Positions 22,531 through 35,511 of a stretch of DNA of 64,000 bases are shown here, piece after piece (the stretch's first letter is position 1; each line of letters starts with the position of its first letter). The stretch covers positions 10,885,000 to 10,948,999 of the forward strand of contig CM076145.1 in the NCBI GenBank assembly GCA_038025085.1, in the 5' to 3' direction. The DNA is from Tetragonia tetragonoides. Lineage: Eukaryota > Streptophyta > Magnoliopsida > Caryophyllales > Aizoaceae. A program made the translations under genes and the position numbers. Under the pieces are notes generated by a model, which was not told the origin of the DNA, did no database searches, and worked only from the letters and a program-made list of their open reading frames with translations.

Positions 22531-22678
22531 AGCTTCGGTTGTTGGTTTCTTGGGGGTTTCTTGGCTGTCTTCTTGAACAAAGGGCGGATCTTGCAAGAAT
22601 CTTTCTCGAAAGCTCGCTATAGTGTCGTGTTTATGCTCAGGACCGTGTTGTTTAAACTTAAGAAAGCTCAAACCTTTA

Positions 22679-22690
22679 GCTCTGATACCA
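22679..22690 (-). other. Primer binding site of E3
   Basis: TGGTATCAGAGC on the minus strand, 3 bases inside the 5' LTR. Confidence 0.83.
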
Positions 22691-22693
22691 AAT

Positions 22694-23521
22694 TGATGTG
22701 AAATAAGTAACAAAACGGAAATTAACCTTTGATAGTATCACACAAAGGGATCTTGTTCAAGAATCACTCAAGAACAACTCACGAATCACTCGTAAGGGTT
22801 TCAACCTGAATCACTCAGTTTGAGGGGTAAATACTCACGTATTCAATAATTAATCATCAAAGCACGAGTTTACAGTAGCAAAGCTCTCCCCTATTTACAG
22901 ACAAAGAAATATAAAGCTATTTGGAATCCTATTTCTAGTCCAAATAGGAAACTAACTACGAAACTTATTACAATTGTAAAATGAACTAACTAACAGCTTT
23001 CCTAATACCTAATGGACTTCTAATACTAATAACAATCAGATTATTACTCTCCTAAACAATAATCAACGATTTAATGAAATACTAAACGAAATCGAACTAA
23101 ACAACTGATTACTTGGCGTCCAAGGCACAAACCCGTTGGAACAGCTTTCCACTGTAAATTCAATCGTCTTTTTAACCCTGTTACGTTTTGAATATGGGAA
23201 AAATCAAAGGACAGGAGTTTTAGATCTCGTTTCCAGCTTTCTACAGAATTTTGAATCACCATGATCCCACGTCATATGAGTGAGTTATGATCGAAATACG
23301 AACCAGTGTAGAAGCTGTCAAAATTACGGGAATCCTTATAACGAATGAGATCATATAATAAGAGCTTTAATCCCGACCTTGTGTGGAAACTCCATGTAAT
23401 TATCTTCATAGGAGTCAATTTAATGCATAACCACCAAAGGAACTCGATGTAAAAAAGAATATATGTTCTCTTACTAGTTCCTTGGTTGTTCTGTTTACTT
23501 TGCACACTTGCTCCCGCATCA
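22694..23521 (-). repeat. E3 5' LTR (828 bp), TATA box mutated
   Basis: Pairs with 20360-21187. At 22892-22899 the minus strand reads TGTAAATA where the 3' LTR, E4 and E5 have TATAAATA, so the promoter copy that would drive the element has lost the canonical TATA. Confidence 0.92.
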
Positions 23522-24973
23522 TACAACACAAAAGAACTCAATCTCTTTTCGCCTAGTCGTAAGAGCTGTTAAAACGTGTAAATGCATTCAAAAGCTTGGG
23601 TTGAAACTTGTTTGTACTTGTAAACATCCTTGGTGTAGTTTCTCACTCAAATGAATGCAAACAAACCATTTGGGTGATTTCTCTTAATATACAACACAAA
23701 AGAACTCAATCTCTTTCACCCTAGTTGTAAGAGCTGTTAAAATGCGTAAATGCATTCAAAAGGTGGAATTAAAGCTTTTTTGTGCTTGTAAACATCCTTG
23801 GTGTAGTTTCTCACTCAAATGAATTTAAACAAAGCATTTGGGTGCTTTCTCTTAATATACAACACAAAAGAACTCAATCTCTTTCACCCTAGTTGTAAGA
23901 GCTGTTAAAATGCGTAAATGCATTCAAAAGGTGGAGTTGAAGCTTGTTTGTACTTGTAAACATCCTTGGTGTAGTTTCTCACTCAAATGAATGCTAACAA
24001 AGCATTTGGGTGCTTTCTCTTGATATACAACACAAAAGAACTCAATCTCTTTCACCCTAGTCGTAAGAGCTGTTAAAACGCGTAAATGCATTCAAAAGGT
24101 GGAGTTAAAGCTTGTTTGTACTTGTAAACATCCTTGGTGTAGTTTCGCACTCAAATGAATGCAAACCAAGCAGTACTTGTAAACATCCTTGGTGTAAACA
24201 CATACTTGTTCAAATCATTTAATACACAAAAGACCTCAATCTCTTTCACACAAATGCAAACAAACCTAGTCGTGTTTTAACACTTTAGTCATTTGAGTGA
24301 GAAACTACACCAAGGATGTTTACAAGTACAAACAAGCTTCAACTGAAGCTTTTTATTGCATTTAAGCATTTTAACAGCTCTTACGACTAGGGTGAAAGAG
24401 ATTGAGTTCTTTTGAGTTGTATATTAAGAGAAAGCACACAAATGCTTTGTTTGCATTCATTTGAGTGAGAAACTACACCAAGAATGTTTACAAGTATAAA
24501 CAAGCTTCAACTCAAGCTTTTGAATGCATTTACGCGTTTTAAAAGCTCATATGACTAGGGTGAAAAAGATTGAGTTCTTTTGTGTTGTATTTTAACAGAA
24601 AGCAACCAAAAGCTTTGTTTGCATTCATTTCAGTGTGAAACTACACCAAGAATGTTTACAAGTACAAACAAGCTTCAACTCAAGCTTTTGAATGCATTTA
24701 CGCATTTACGCGTTTTAACAGCTAGTTGTATGCATTCAAAAGTATCAGTTTATAAGTTAATAATTGCGTACAAAAGACATTGGTGTAGTTACACTCAAAT
24801 GCAAACTCTAAAAGGTGAGATTGAGTTTCTATGGCCACATTGGCGTAGTTTTATCACATTGGCCTAGTTTTGTTTTTCTACGAGTAGGGTGAAACTACAC
24901 CAAGGGTGTTTATAAGTGCAAACAAAACATTTGGATCGCAAGTATTTAATGTTGTATATTTGGATGCATTTAC
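23522..24973. repeat. 168-bp satellite array, block 5, degenerate at its right end
   Basis: R monomers to about 24160, a scrambled joint (24165-24300) that copies the one at 17670-17810, then F monomers to about 24720. From there to 24973 only satellite fragments in mixed orientation are seen (for example TAGTTTTATCACATTGGCCT). The first five bases are the right target duplication of E3. Confidence 0.9.
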
Positions 24974-25277
24974 CCCCATGTATATCCGAAATCAAATGAT
25001 ATTTGGCTTTCCGAGGTCGTTTACTTCTTCTAAGTTCAACAACCTCACCATCATCATTGTCATCTTGAGGTTGGTTTGACATAACCTCCACAATTCGGTC
25101 ATTTGGCTTAGGGATAGACGTGAATCGATTCTCATCAAATATAGTATGCCTTGATTCAATTATTGTATTGACCGCACTTAAATCATTTCGTTCAATTACC
25201 ATGAACCTATAGGCCTTGCTATGTATAGCATAGCCTAAAAAGATACATTCAACTCCCCTTTCTCCAAATTTCTTTCT
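24974..25277 (-). pseudogene. Ty1/copia pol fragment (integrase to RT linker)
   Basis: About 100 codons are open on the minus strand. They begin KKFGERGVECIFLGYAIHSK, a typical sequence near the end of the copia integrase region, and run through SIPKPNDR and the basic LRRSKRPRK motif that precedes reverse transcriptase in plant copia elements. Both ends are cut abruptly at satellite sequence. There are no LTRs, no target duplication and no flanking copia sequence. This is the only copia-type sequence I see in the window. It looks like a scrap carried in by repair or recombination rather than an insertion remnant in place. Confidence 0.8.
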
Positions 25278-28200
25278 CAAAAGGTGGAGTTAAAGCTTGT
25301 TTGTAGTTGTAAACATCCTTGGTGTAGTTTCTCACTCAAATGAATGCAAACAAAGCATTTGGGTGCTTTCTCTTAATATACAACACAAAAGACCTCAATC
25401 TCTTTCACCCTAATCGTAAGAGCTGTTAAAACGCGTAAATACATTCAAAAGCTTGAGTTAAAGCTTGTTTGTACTTGTAAACATCCTTGGTGTAGTTTCT
25501 CACTCAAAGAAAGGCAAAGAAAGCATTTGGGTGCTTTCTCTTAATATACAACACAAAAGACCTCAATCTCTTTCACCCTAGTTGTAAGAGCTATTAAAAT
25601 GCGTAAATGCATTCAAAAGGTTGAGTTAAAGCTTGTTTGTACTTGTAAACATCCTTGGTGTAGTTTCTCACTCAAATGAATGCAAAGAAAACATTTGGGT
25701 GCGTTCTCTTAATATACAACACAAAAGAACTCAATCTCTTTCACCCTTGTCGTATGAGCTTTTAAAACGCTTAAATGCATTCAAAAGCTTGAGTTCAAGC
25801 TTGTTTGTAGTTGTAAACATCTTTGGTGTAGTTTCACACTCAAATGAATGCAAACAAAGCATTTGGGTGCTTTCTCTGAAAATACAACACAAAAGAACTC
25901 AATCTCTTTCACCCTACTCGTAAGAGCTGTTAAAACGCGTAAATACATTCAAAAGCTTGAGTTGAAGCTTGTTTGTACTTGTAAACATCCTTGGTGTAGT
26001 TTCTCAGTCCAATGAATGCAAACAAAGCTTTAACTCCACCTTTTGAATGCATTTACACGTTTTAACAGCTCTTACATCTAGGGTGAAAGAGATTGAGTTC
26101 TTTTGTGTTGTATTTTCAGAGAAAGCACCCAAAAGCTTTGTTTGCATTCAAAAGGTGGAGTTAAAGCTTGATTACGAGTACAAATGCTTTGTTTGCATTC
26201 ATTTGAGTGAGAAACTTAACCAAGGAAGTTTACAAGTACAAACAAGCTTCAACTCAAGCTTTTGAATGCATTTACGCGTTTTAACAGCTCTTACGACTAG
26301 GCGAAAAGAGATTGAGTTCTTTTGTGTTGTATATTAAGAAAAAGCTCGCAAATGCTTTGTTTACATTCATTAGAGTGTGAAACTAACCCAAGGATGTTTA
26401 CAACTACAAACAAGCTTGAACTCAATCTTTTGAATGCATTTAAGCGTTTTAAAAGCTCATACGACAAGGGTAAAAGAGATTGAGTTCTTTTGTGTTGTAT
26501 ATTAAGAGAACGCACCCAAATGTCTTCTTTGCATTCATTTGAGTGAGAAACTACACCAACGATGTTTACAAGTACCAACAAGCTTCAACTTAAGCTTTTG
26601 AATGCATATACGCGTTTTAAAACCTCATACGACTAGGGTGAAAGAGATTGAGTTCTTTTGTGTTGTATATTAAGAGAAAGCACCCAAATGCTTTGTTTGC
26701 ATTCATTTGAGGGAGAAACTACACCAAGGATGTTTACAAGTACAAACAAGCTTCAACTCAAGCTTTTGAAAGCATTTACGCGTTTTAAAACCTCATACGA
26801 CTAGGGTGAAAGAGATTGAGGTCTTTTGTGTTGTATATTAAGAGAAAGCACCCAAATGCTTTGTTTGCATTCATTTGAGTGAGAAACTACACCAAGCATG
26901 TTTACAAGTACAAACAAGTTTTAACTCCACCTTTTGAATGCATTTACGCGTTTTAACAGCTCTTACATCTAGGGTGAAAGAAATTGAGTTCTTTTGTGTT
27001 GTATATTAAGAGAAAGCACCTCAATCTCTTTCACCCTAGTCGTATGAGCTGTTACAACGCGTAAATGCATTCAAAAGGTGGAGTTAAAGCTTGTTTGTAC
27101 TTGTAAACATCCTTGGTGTACTTTCTCACTCAAATGAATGCAAACAAAGTATTTGGATGCATTCTCTTAATATACAACACAAAAGAACTCAAATCTCTTT
27201 CACCCTAGTCATATGAGCTTTTAAAACGCGTAAATACATTCAAAATTTTGAGTTGATGCTTGTTTGTACTTGTAAATATCCTTGGTGTAGTTTCTCACTC
27301 CAATGAATGCAAACAAAGCTTTTGGGGTGCTTTCTCTGAAAATACAACACAAAAGAACTCAATCTCTTTCAGCCTAGTCGTAACAGCTGTTAAAACGCGT
27401 AAATGCATTCAAATGGTGGAGTTAAAGCTTTTTTTTTCTTGTAAACATTCTTGGTGTAGCTTCTCACTGAAATGAATGCAAACAAAGCTTTTGGTTGCTT
27501 TCTCTTAAAATACAATTCAAAAGAACTCAATCATTTAAAAACCTCATAGGACTAGGGTGAAAGAGATTGAGTTCTTTTGAGTTGTATTTTCAGAGAAAGC
27601 ACCCAAAAGCTTTGTTTGCATTCATTGGAGTGAGAAACTACATCAAGGATGTTTACAAGTACAAACAAGCATCAACTCAAAATTTTGAATGTATTTACGC
27701 GTTTTAAAAGCTCATATGACTAGGGTGAAAGAGATTTGAGTTCTTTTGTGTTGTATATTAAGAGAATGCATCCAAATACTTTGTTTGCATTCATTTGAGT
27801 GAGAAAGTACACCAAGGATGTTTACAAGTACAAACAAGCTTTAACTCCACCTTTTGAATGCATTTACGCGTTTTAACAGCTCTTACATCTAGGGTGAAAG
27901 AGATTGAGATCTTTTGTGTTGTATATTAAGAGAAAGCACCCAAATGCTTTGTTTGCATTCATTTGAGGGAGAAACTACACCAAGGATGTTTACAAGTACA
28001 AACAAGCTTCAACTCAAGCTTTTGAATGTATTTACGCGTTTTAAAAGCTCATATGACAAGGGTCAAAGAGATTGAGGTCTTTTGTGTTGTATATTAAGAG
28101 AAAGCACCCAAATGCTTTGTTTGCATTCATTTGAGTGAGAAACTACACCAAGGATGTTTACAAGTACAAACAAGCTTTAACTCCACCTTTTGAATGCATT

Positions 28201-31200
28201 TACGCGTTTTAACAGCTCTTACATCTAGGGTGAAAGAGATTGAGATCTTTTGTGTTGTATATTAAGAGAAAGCACCCAAATGCTTTGTTTGCATTCATTT
28301 GAGTGAGAAACTACACCAAGGATGTTTACAAATACAAAGAAGCTTCAACTCAAAATTTTGAATGCATTTACGCGTTTTAAAAGCTCATATGACTAGGGTG
28401 AAAAAGTTTGAGTTCTTTTGTGTTGTATTTTAAGAGAAAGCAACCAAAAGCTTTGTTTGCATTCATTTCAGTGAGAAACTACACCAAGAATGTTTACAAG
28501 TACAAAAAAGCTTCAACTCAAGCTTTTGAATGCATTTACGCGTTTTAAAAGCTCATATGACTAGGGTGAAAGAGATTGAGGTCTTTTGTGTTGTATATTA
28601 AGAGAAAGCACCCAAATGCTTTGTTTGCATTCATTTGAGGGAGAAACTACACCAAGGATGTTTACAAGTACAAACAAGCTTTAACTCCACTTTTTGAATG
28701 CATTTACGCGTTTTAACAGCTCTTACGACTAGGGTGAAAGAGATTGAGTTCTTTTGTGTTGTATTTTCAGAGAAAGCACCCAAATGTTTTGTTTGCATTC
28801 ATTTGAGTGAGAAACTACACCAAGGATGTTTACAAGTACAAACAAGCTTCAACTCAAAATTTTGAATGTATTCACAATGAAATGAATGCAAATAAAGCAT
28901 TTGTGTGCTTTCTCTTAATATACAACAGAAAAGAACTCAATCTCTTTCACCCTAGTCGCAAGAGCTGTTAAAACGCGTAAATACATTCAAAAGCTTGAGT
29001 TGAAGCTTGTTTGTACTTGCAAACATCCTTGGAGTAGTTTCTCACTCCAATGAATGCATACAAAGCTTTTGGGTGCTTTCTCTTAATATACAACACAAAA
29101 GACCTCAATCTCTTTCACCCTAATCATATGAGCTTTTAAAACGCGTAAATGCATTCAAAAGCTTGAGTTGAAGCTTGTTTGTACTTGTAAACATTCTTGG
29201 TGTAGTTTCTCACTGAAATGAATGCAAAGAAAGCTTTTGGTTGCTTTCTCTTAAGATACAACACAAAAGAACTCAATCTTTTTCACCCTTGTCGTATGAG
29301 CTTTTAAAACGCGTAAATGCATTCAAAAGCTTGAGTTCAAGCTTGTTTGTAGTTGTAAACATCCTTGGGGTAGTTTCACACTCAAATGAATGCAAACAAA
29401 GCATTTGGGTGCATTCTCTTAAGCTTGAGTTGAAGCTTGTTTGTACTTGTAAACACAAAAGAGATTGAGTTTCTCACTCCAATCAATACAAACAAAGCTT
29501 TTGGATGCTTTCTCTTAATATACAACAGAAAAGAACTCAAGCTTTTTCACCCTAGTCATATGAGCTTTTAAAACGCGTAAATGCATTCAAAAGCTTGAGT
29601 TGAAGCTTGTTTGTACTTGTAAACATAATTGGTGTAGTTTCTCACTCAAATGAATGCAAACATAGCATTTGTGTGATTTCTCTCAATAGACAACACAAAA
29701 GAACTCAATCTCTTTCACCCTAGTTGTAAGAGCTGTTAAAATGCGTAAATGCATTCAAAAGGTGGAGTTAAAGATTGTTTGTGCTTGTAAACATCCTTGG
29801 TGTAGTTTCTCACTCAAATGAATGCAGACAAAGCATTTGGGTGCTTTCTCTTAATATACAACACAAAAGAACTCATTCTTTTTCACCCTAGTCATATGAG
29901 CTTTTAAAACGCGTAAATGCATTCAAAAGCTTGAGTTTAAGCTTGTTTGTAGTTGTAAACATCTTTGGTGTAGTTTCTCACTCAAATGAATGCAAAGAAA
30001 ACATTTGGGTGCTTTCTCTTAATATACAACACAAAAGAACTCAATCTCTTTCACCCTTGTCGTATGAGCTTTTAAAACGCTTAAATGCATTCAAAAGCTT
30101 GAGTTGAAGCTTGTTTGTACTTGTAAACATTCTTGGTGTAGTTTCTCACTCCAATGAATGCAAACAAAGCTTTTGGGTGCTTTCTCTGAAAATACATCAC
30201 AAAAGAACTCAATCTCTTTCACCCTAGTCGTATGAGGTTTTAAAACGCGTATATGCATTCAAAAGGTGGAGTTAAAGCTTGTTTGTACTTGTAAACATCT
30301 TTGGTGTAGTTTCTCACTCAAATAAATGCAAACAAACCATTTGGGTGATTTCTCTTGATATACAACACAAAAGAACTCAATCTCTTTCACCCTAGTTGTA
30401 AGAGCTGTTAAAATGCGTAAATGCATTCAAAAGGTGGAGTTAAAGCTTGTTTGTGCTTGTAAACATCCTTGGTGTAGTTTCTCACTCAAATGAATGCAAA
30501 CAAAGGATCTGGGTGCTTTATCTTAATATACAACACAAAAGATCTCAATCTCTTTCACCCTAGATGTAAGAGCTGTTAAAACGCGTAAATGCATTCAAAA
30601 GGTGGAGTTAAAGCTTGTTTGTACTTGTAAACATCCTTGGTGTAGTTTCTCACTCAAATGAATGCAAACAAAGCATTGGTGCTTTCTCATAATATACAAC
30701 ACAAAAGACCTCAATCTCTTTCACCCTAGTCATATGAGCTCTTAAAACGCGTAAATGCATTCAAAAGCTTGAGTTGAAGCTTGTTTGTACTTGTAAACAT
30801 CATTGGTCAAGTTTCTCACTCAAATGAATGCAAACTAAGCATTTGGGTGCGTTCTCTTTAAATACAACAAAAAAGAACTGATTCTCTTTCACCCTTGTCG
30901 TATGAGCTTTTAAAACGCTTAAATGCATTCTAAAGCTTGAGTTCAAGCTTGTTTGTAGTTGTAAACATCCTTGGGGTAGTTTCACACTCAAATGAATGTA
31001 AACAAAGCATTTGCGAGCTTTTTCTTAATATACAACACAAAAGAACTCAATCTCTTTTCGCCTAGTCGTAAGAGCTGTTAAAACGCGTAAATGCATTCAA
31101 AAGCTTGAGTTGAAACTTGTTTGTACTTGTAAACATCCTTGGTGTAGTTTCTCACTCAAATGAATGCAAACAAACCATTTGGGTGATTTCTCTTAATATA

Positions 31201-34200
31201 CAACACAAAAGAACTCAATCTCTTTCACCCTAGTGTTAAGAGCTGTTAAAATGCGTAAATGCATTCAAAAGGTGGAGTTAAAGCTTGTTTGTGCTTGTAA
31301 ACATCCTTGGTGTAGTTTCTCACTTAAATGAATGCAAACAAAGCATTTGGGTGCTTTCTCTTAATATACAACACAAAAGAACTCAATCTCTTTCACCCTA
31401 GTTGTAACAGCTGTTAAAATGCGTAAATGCATTCAAAAGGTGGAGTTGAAGCTTGTTTGTACTTGTAAACATCCTTGGTGTAGTTTCTCACTCAAATGAA
31501 TGCAAACAAAGCATTTGGGTGCTTTTTCTTAATATACAACACAAAAGAACTCAATCTCTTTCACCCTAGTCATATGAGCTTTTAAAACGCGTAAATGCTT
31601 TCAAAAGCTTGAGTTGAAGCTTGTTTGTACTTGTAAACATCCTTGGTGTAGTTTCTCCCTCAAATGAATGCAAACAAAGCATTTGGGTGCTTTCTCTTAA
31701 TATACAACACAAAAGAACTCAATCTCTTTCACCCTAGATGTAACAGCTGTTAAAACGCGTAAATGCATCCAGAAGGTGGAGTTAAAGCTTGGTTGTACTT
31801 GTAAACATCCTTGGTGTATTTTTGAAGCGTTTTAACATCCTTTAAGGCCTAGGGTGTAGTTTGCATTCATTTTACAATTATACTTCTACACTTGTACCAA
31901 ATGAATGCATTCTTCTGACAATATAAACCCTAGTTTTAGCATGCAAGCACAGGAATACTCAAAAGAAACTACGCAGTACAAACAAGCGTTTTAAAAGCTT
32001 GTTTGTACTTGTAAACATTTGGGTGATACTTCAAACAAGCTTTTTACAAGTTTAAACAATCCTAGGTGTAGGTGACATTATGATTATCCTTAAAAGCTTG
32101 AGTTTAAGCTTGTTTGTACTCGTAAACATCCTAGGTGTAGTTTCACACTCAAATGAATGTAAACAAAGCATTTGCGAGCTTTTTCTTAATATACAACACC
32201 AAAGAACTCAATCTCTTTTCGCCTAGTCGTAAGAGCTGTTAAAACGCGTAAATGCATTCAAAAGCTTGAGTTGAAACTTGTTTGTACTTGTAAACATCCT
32301 TGGTGTAGTTTCTCACTCAAATGATGAAAACCAACCATTTGGGTGATTTCTGTTAAAACGCGTAAATGCATTCAAAAGGTGGAGTTAAAGCTTGTTTGTA
32401 CTTGTAAACATCCTTGGTGTAGTTTCTCACTCAAATGAATGCAAACAAAGCATTTGGGTGCTTTCTCTTAATATACAACACAAAAGACCTCAATCTCTTT
32501 CACCCTAATCGTAAGAGCTGTTAACACGCGTAAATACATTCAAAAGCTTGAGTTGAAGTTTGTTTGTACTTGAAAACATCCTTGGTTAAGTTTCTCACTC
32601 AAATGAATGCAAACAAAGCTTTTGGTTGCTTTGTATGCATTCATTTGAGTGAGAAACTACACCAAGGATGTTTACAAGTACAAACAAGCTTTAACTGAAG
32701 TTTTTTTTGCATTTAAGCATTTTGACAGCTCTTACAACTAGGGTGAAAGAGATTGAGTTCTTTTGTGTTGTATATTAAGAGAAAGCACACAAATGCTTGG
32801 TTTGCATTCACTTGAGTGAGAAACTACACCAAGAATGTTTACAAGTACAAACAAGCTTCAACTCAAGCTTTTGAATGCATTTACGCGTTTTAAAAGCTCT
32901 TACATCTAGGGTGAAAGAGATTGAGTTCTTTTGTGTTGTATATTAAGAGAAAGCACCCAAATGCTTTGTTTGCATTCATTTGAGGGAGAAACTACACCAA
33001 GGATGTTTACAAGTACAAACAAGCTTCAACTCAAGCTTTTGAAAGCATTTACGCGTTTTAAAACCTCATACGACTAGGGTGAAAGAGATTGAGGTCTTTT
33101 GTGTTGTATATTAAGCGAAAGCACCCAAATGCTTTGTTTGCATTCATTTCAGTGAGAAACTACACCAAGAATGTTTACAAGTACAAACAAGCTTCAACTC
33201 AAGCTTTTGAATGCATTTACGCGTTTCAAAAGCTCATATGACTAGGGTGAAAAAGATTGAGTTCTTTTGTGTTGTATATTAAGAGAAAGCACCCAAATGC
33301 TTTGATTGCATTCATTTGAGTGAGAAACCTAACCAAGGATGTTTACAAGTACCAACAAGCTTCAACTTAAGCTTTTGAATGCATATACGCGTTTTAAAAC
33401 CTCATACGACTAGGGTGAAAGAGATTGAGTTCTTTTGTGTTGTATTTTCAGAGAAATCACCCAAAAGCTTTGTTTGCATTCATTGGAGTGAGAAACTACA
33501 CCAAGGATGTTTACAAGGACAAACAAGCTTCAATTCAAGCTTTTGAATGTATTTACGCGTTTTAAAAGCTCATATGACTAGGGTGAAAGAGATTGAGGTC
33601 TTTTGTGTTGTATATTAAGAGAAAGCACCCAAATGCTTTGTTTGTATTCATTTGAGTGAGAAACTACGCCAAGGATGTTTACAAGTACAAACAAGGTTTA
33701 ACTCCACCTTTTGAATGCATTTACGCGTTTTAACAGCTCTTACGACTAGGGTGAAAGAGATTGAGTTGTTTTGTGTTGTATATTAAGAGAAAGCACCCAA
33801 ATGCTTTGTTTGCATTCATTTGAGGGAGAACTTGTAATCATTGGAGTTCTTTTGTGTTGTATATTAAGAGAGAAACCATCCAATTACTTTGTTTGCATTC
33901 ATTTGAGTGAGAAACTACACCAAGGATGTTTAAAACTACAAACAAGCTTCAACTCAAGATTTTGAAAGCATTTACGCGTTTTGAATGCATTTACGCGTTT
34001 AACAGCTCTTACGACTAGGGTGGGAGAGATTTGAGTTCTTTTGTGTTGTATATTAAGAGAATGCATCCAAATGCTTTGTTTGCATTCATTTGAGTGAGAA
34101 ACTACACCAAGGATGCTTACAAGTACAAACAAGCTTTAACTCCACCTTTTGAATGCATTTACGCGTTTTAACAGCTTTTACATCTAGGGTGAAAGAAATT

Positions 34201-35068
34201 GAGTTCTTTTGTGTTGTATATTAAGAGAAAGCACCCAAATGCTTTGTTTGCATTCATTTGAGTGAGAAACAACACCAAGGATGTTTACAAGTACAAACAA
34301 GCTTCAACTCAAGCTTTTGAATGCATTTACGCATTTTAACAGCTCTTACAACTAGGGTGAAAGAGATTGAGTTCTTTTGTGTTGTATATTAAGAAAAAGC
34401 TCGCAAATGCTTTGTTTACATTCATTTGAGTGTGAAACTACCTCAAGGATGTTTACAACTACAAACAAGCTTGAACTCAAGCTTTTGAATGCATTTAAGC
34501 GTTTTAAAAGCTCATACGACAAGGGTGAAAGAGATTTGAGTTCTTTTGTGTTGTATATTAAGAGAATGCATCCAAATACTTTGTTTGCATTCATTTGAGT
34601 GTGAAACTACACCTAGGATGTTTACAAGTACAAACAAGCTTCAAGTCAAGCTTTTGAATGCATTTACGCGTTTTGAATGCATTTACGCGTTTTAACAGCT
34701 CTTACTACTATGGTAAAAGAAATTGAGTTCTTTTGTGTTGTATATTGAGAGAAAGCACCCAGATGCTTTGTTTGCATTCTTTTGAGTGAGAAACTACACC
34801 AAGGATGTTTACAAGTACAAACAAGCATCAACTCAAGCTTTTGAATACATTTACGCGTTTTAACAGCTCTTACGATTAGGGTGAAAGAGATTGAGGTCTT
34901 TTGTGTTGTATATTAAGAGAAAGCACCCAGATGCTTTGTTTGCATTTATTTAAGTGAGAAACTACACCAAGGATGTTTACAAGTACAAACACACTTCAAC
35001 TCAAGCTTTTGAATGCATTTACGCGTTTCAACTCAAGCTTTTGAATGCAATTACGCGTTTCAACTCAA
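25278..35068. repeat. 168-bp satellite array, block 6 (longest uninterrupted)
   Basis: About 58 monomers. R to 26030, mostly F to 27010, R to 27540, F to 28870, R to about 31815, degenerate to about 32090, R to 32645, then F to E5. It contains the clearest alternation of two monomer types (27.6-28.7 kb). The region 31815-32090 keeps only partial satellite similarity, with pieces such as AACCCTAGTTTTAGCATGC, and I see no gene in it. Confidence 0.93.
27830..28500. repeat. 336-bp dimer period of two monomer types
   Basis: Type A reads AAGCTTTAACTCCACC with ACATCTAGGG; type B reads AAGCTTCAACTCAA with CATATGACTAGGG or similar. They alternate here. The rare variant TTGAGATCTTTTGTG recurs at about 27906 and 28242, 336 bp apart. 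The same alternation appears at 37.6-38.5 kb, where TTTTAACGGATCTTAC recurs 336 bp apart. Confidence 0.75.
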
Positions 35069-35389
35069 GGCCTCTGGATCGTAGGAACCGTCATATTCAG
35101 GGAGTTCGACTTTCAAGTTCCTATCATCATCGTAGGGGTGTCGTGGTTTAAGAGCGTCATTGGTTCTAGTCCCACTTGTATCTTCAAACTCCTCATCGAA
35201 GTTAGGGTCACGGTTGTGGTTTCTCCAATGAATTCCGTACATCCTTGTCTCCATGTTTTCCTTATCTTCTTGGTTTCTTCTTTCTATAGCAGCCATCCGC
35301 TCTGCCATCCGCTCTTCTTGAGTTTTGAAAGATGCCCTGAGATCCTCCATGGCTGTTAACAACTTTGCTAGTTCGTTGGGCTCACCCAT
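35069..35389 (-). pseudogene. 5' fragment of gag in E5
   Basis: From the ATG at 35389 (MGEPNEL) the frame covers the charged N-terminal region and the start of the gag core (VELPEYDGSYDPEA), then ends at the satellite joint. Sequence otherwise matches E3 and E4. At the codon where E4 has its stop, E5 still reads Trp (GIHWRNHN). Confidence 0.83.
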
Positions 35390-35496
35390 AGCTTCGGTTG
35401 TTGGTTTCTTGGCTGTTTTCCTGGACAAAGGGTGGATGTTGTCGTGTTTAAGCTCAGGATCGTGGTTGTTTAAGCTTAAGAAAGCTCAAACCTTTA

Positions 35497-35508
35497 GCTC
35501 TGATACCA
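35497..35508 (-). other. Primer binding site of E5
   Basis: TGGTATCAGAGC on the minus strand next to the LTR end. Confidence 0.8.
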
Positions 35509-35511
35509 AGT

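Larger units (their letters stand above)
20360..23521 (-). mobile_element. E3: complete gag-only LTR retrotransposon
   Basis: 3162 bp on the minus strand with two 828-bp LTRs, a PBS, a polypurine tract and an exact 5-bp target duplication. Internal sequence is only 1506 bp and encodes a gag-like protein with no enzymes. The LTRs differ at roughly 18-20 sites by eye (about 2%), so it is older than E1 and E2. It belongs to the same subfamily as E4 and E5 and is a diverged relative of E1, sharing the gag linker, the LTR-encoded tail and the TGATG/CATCA ends. Confidence 0.94.
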
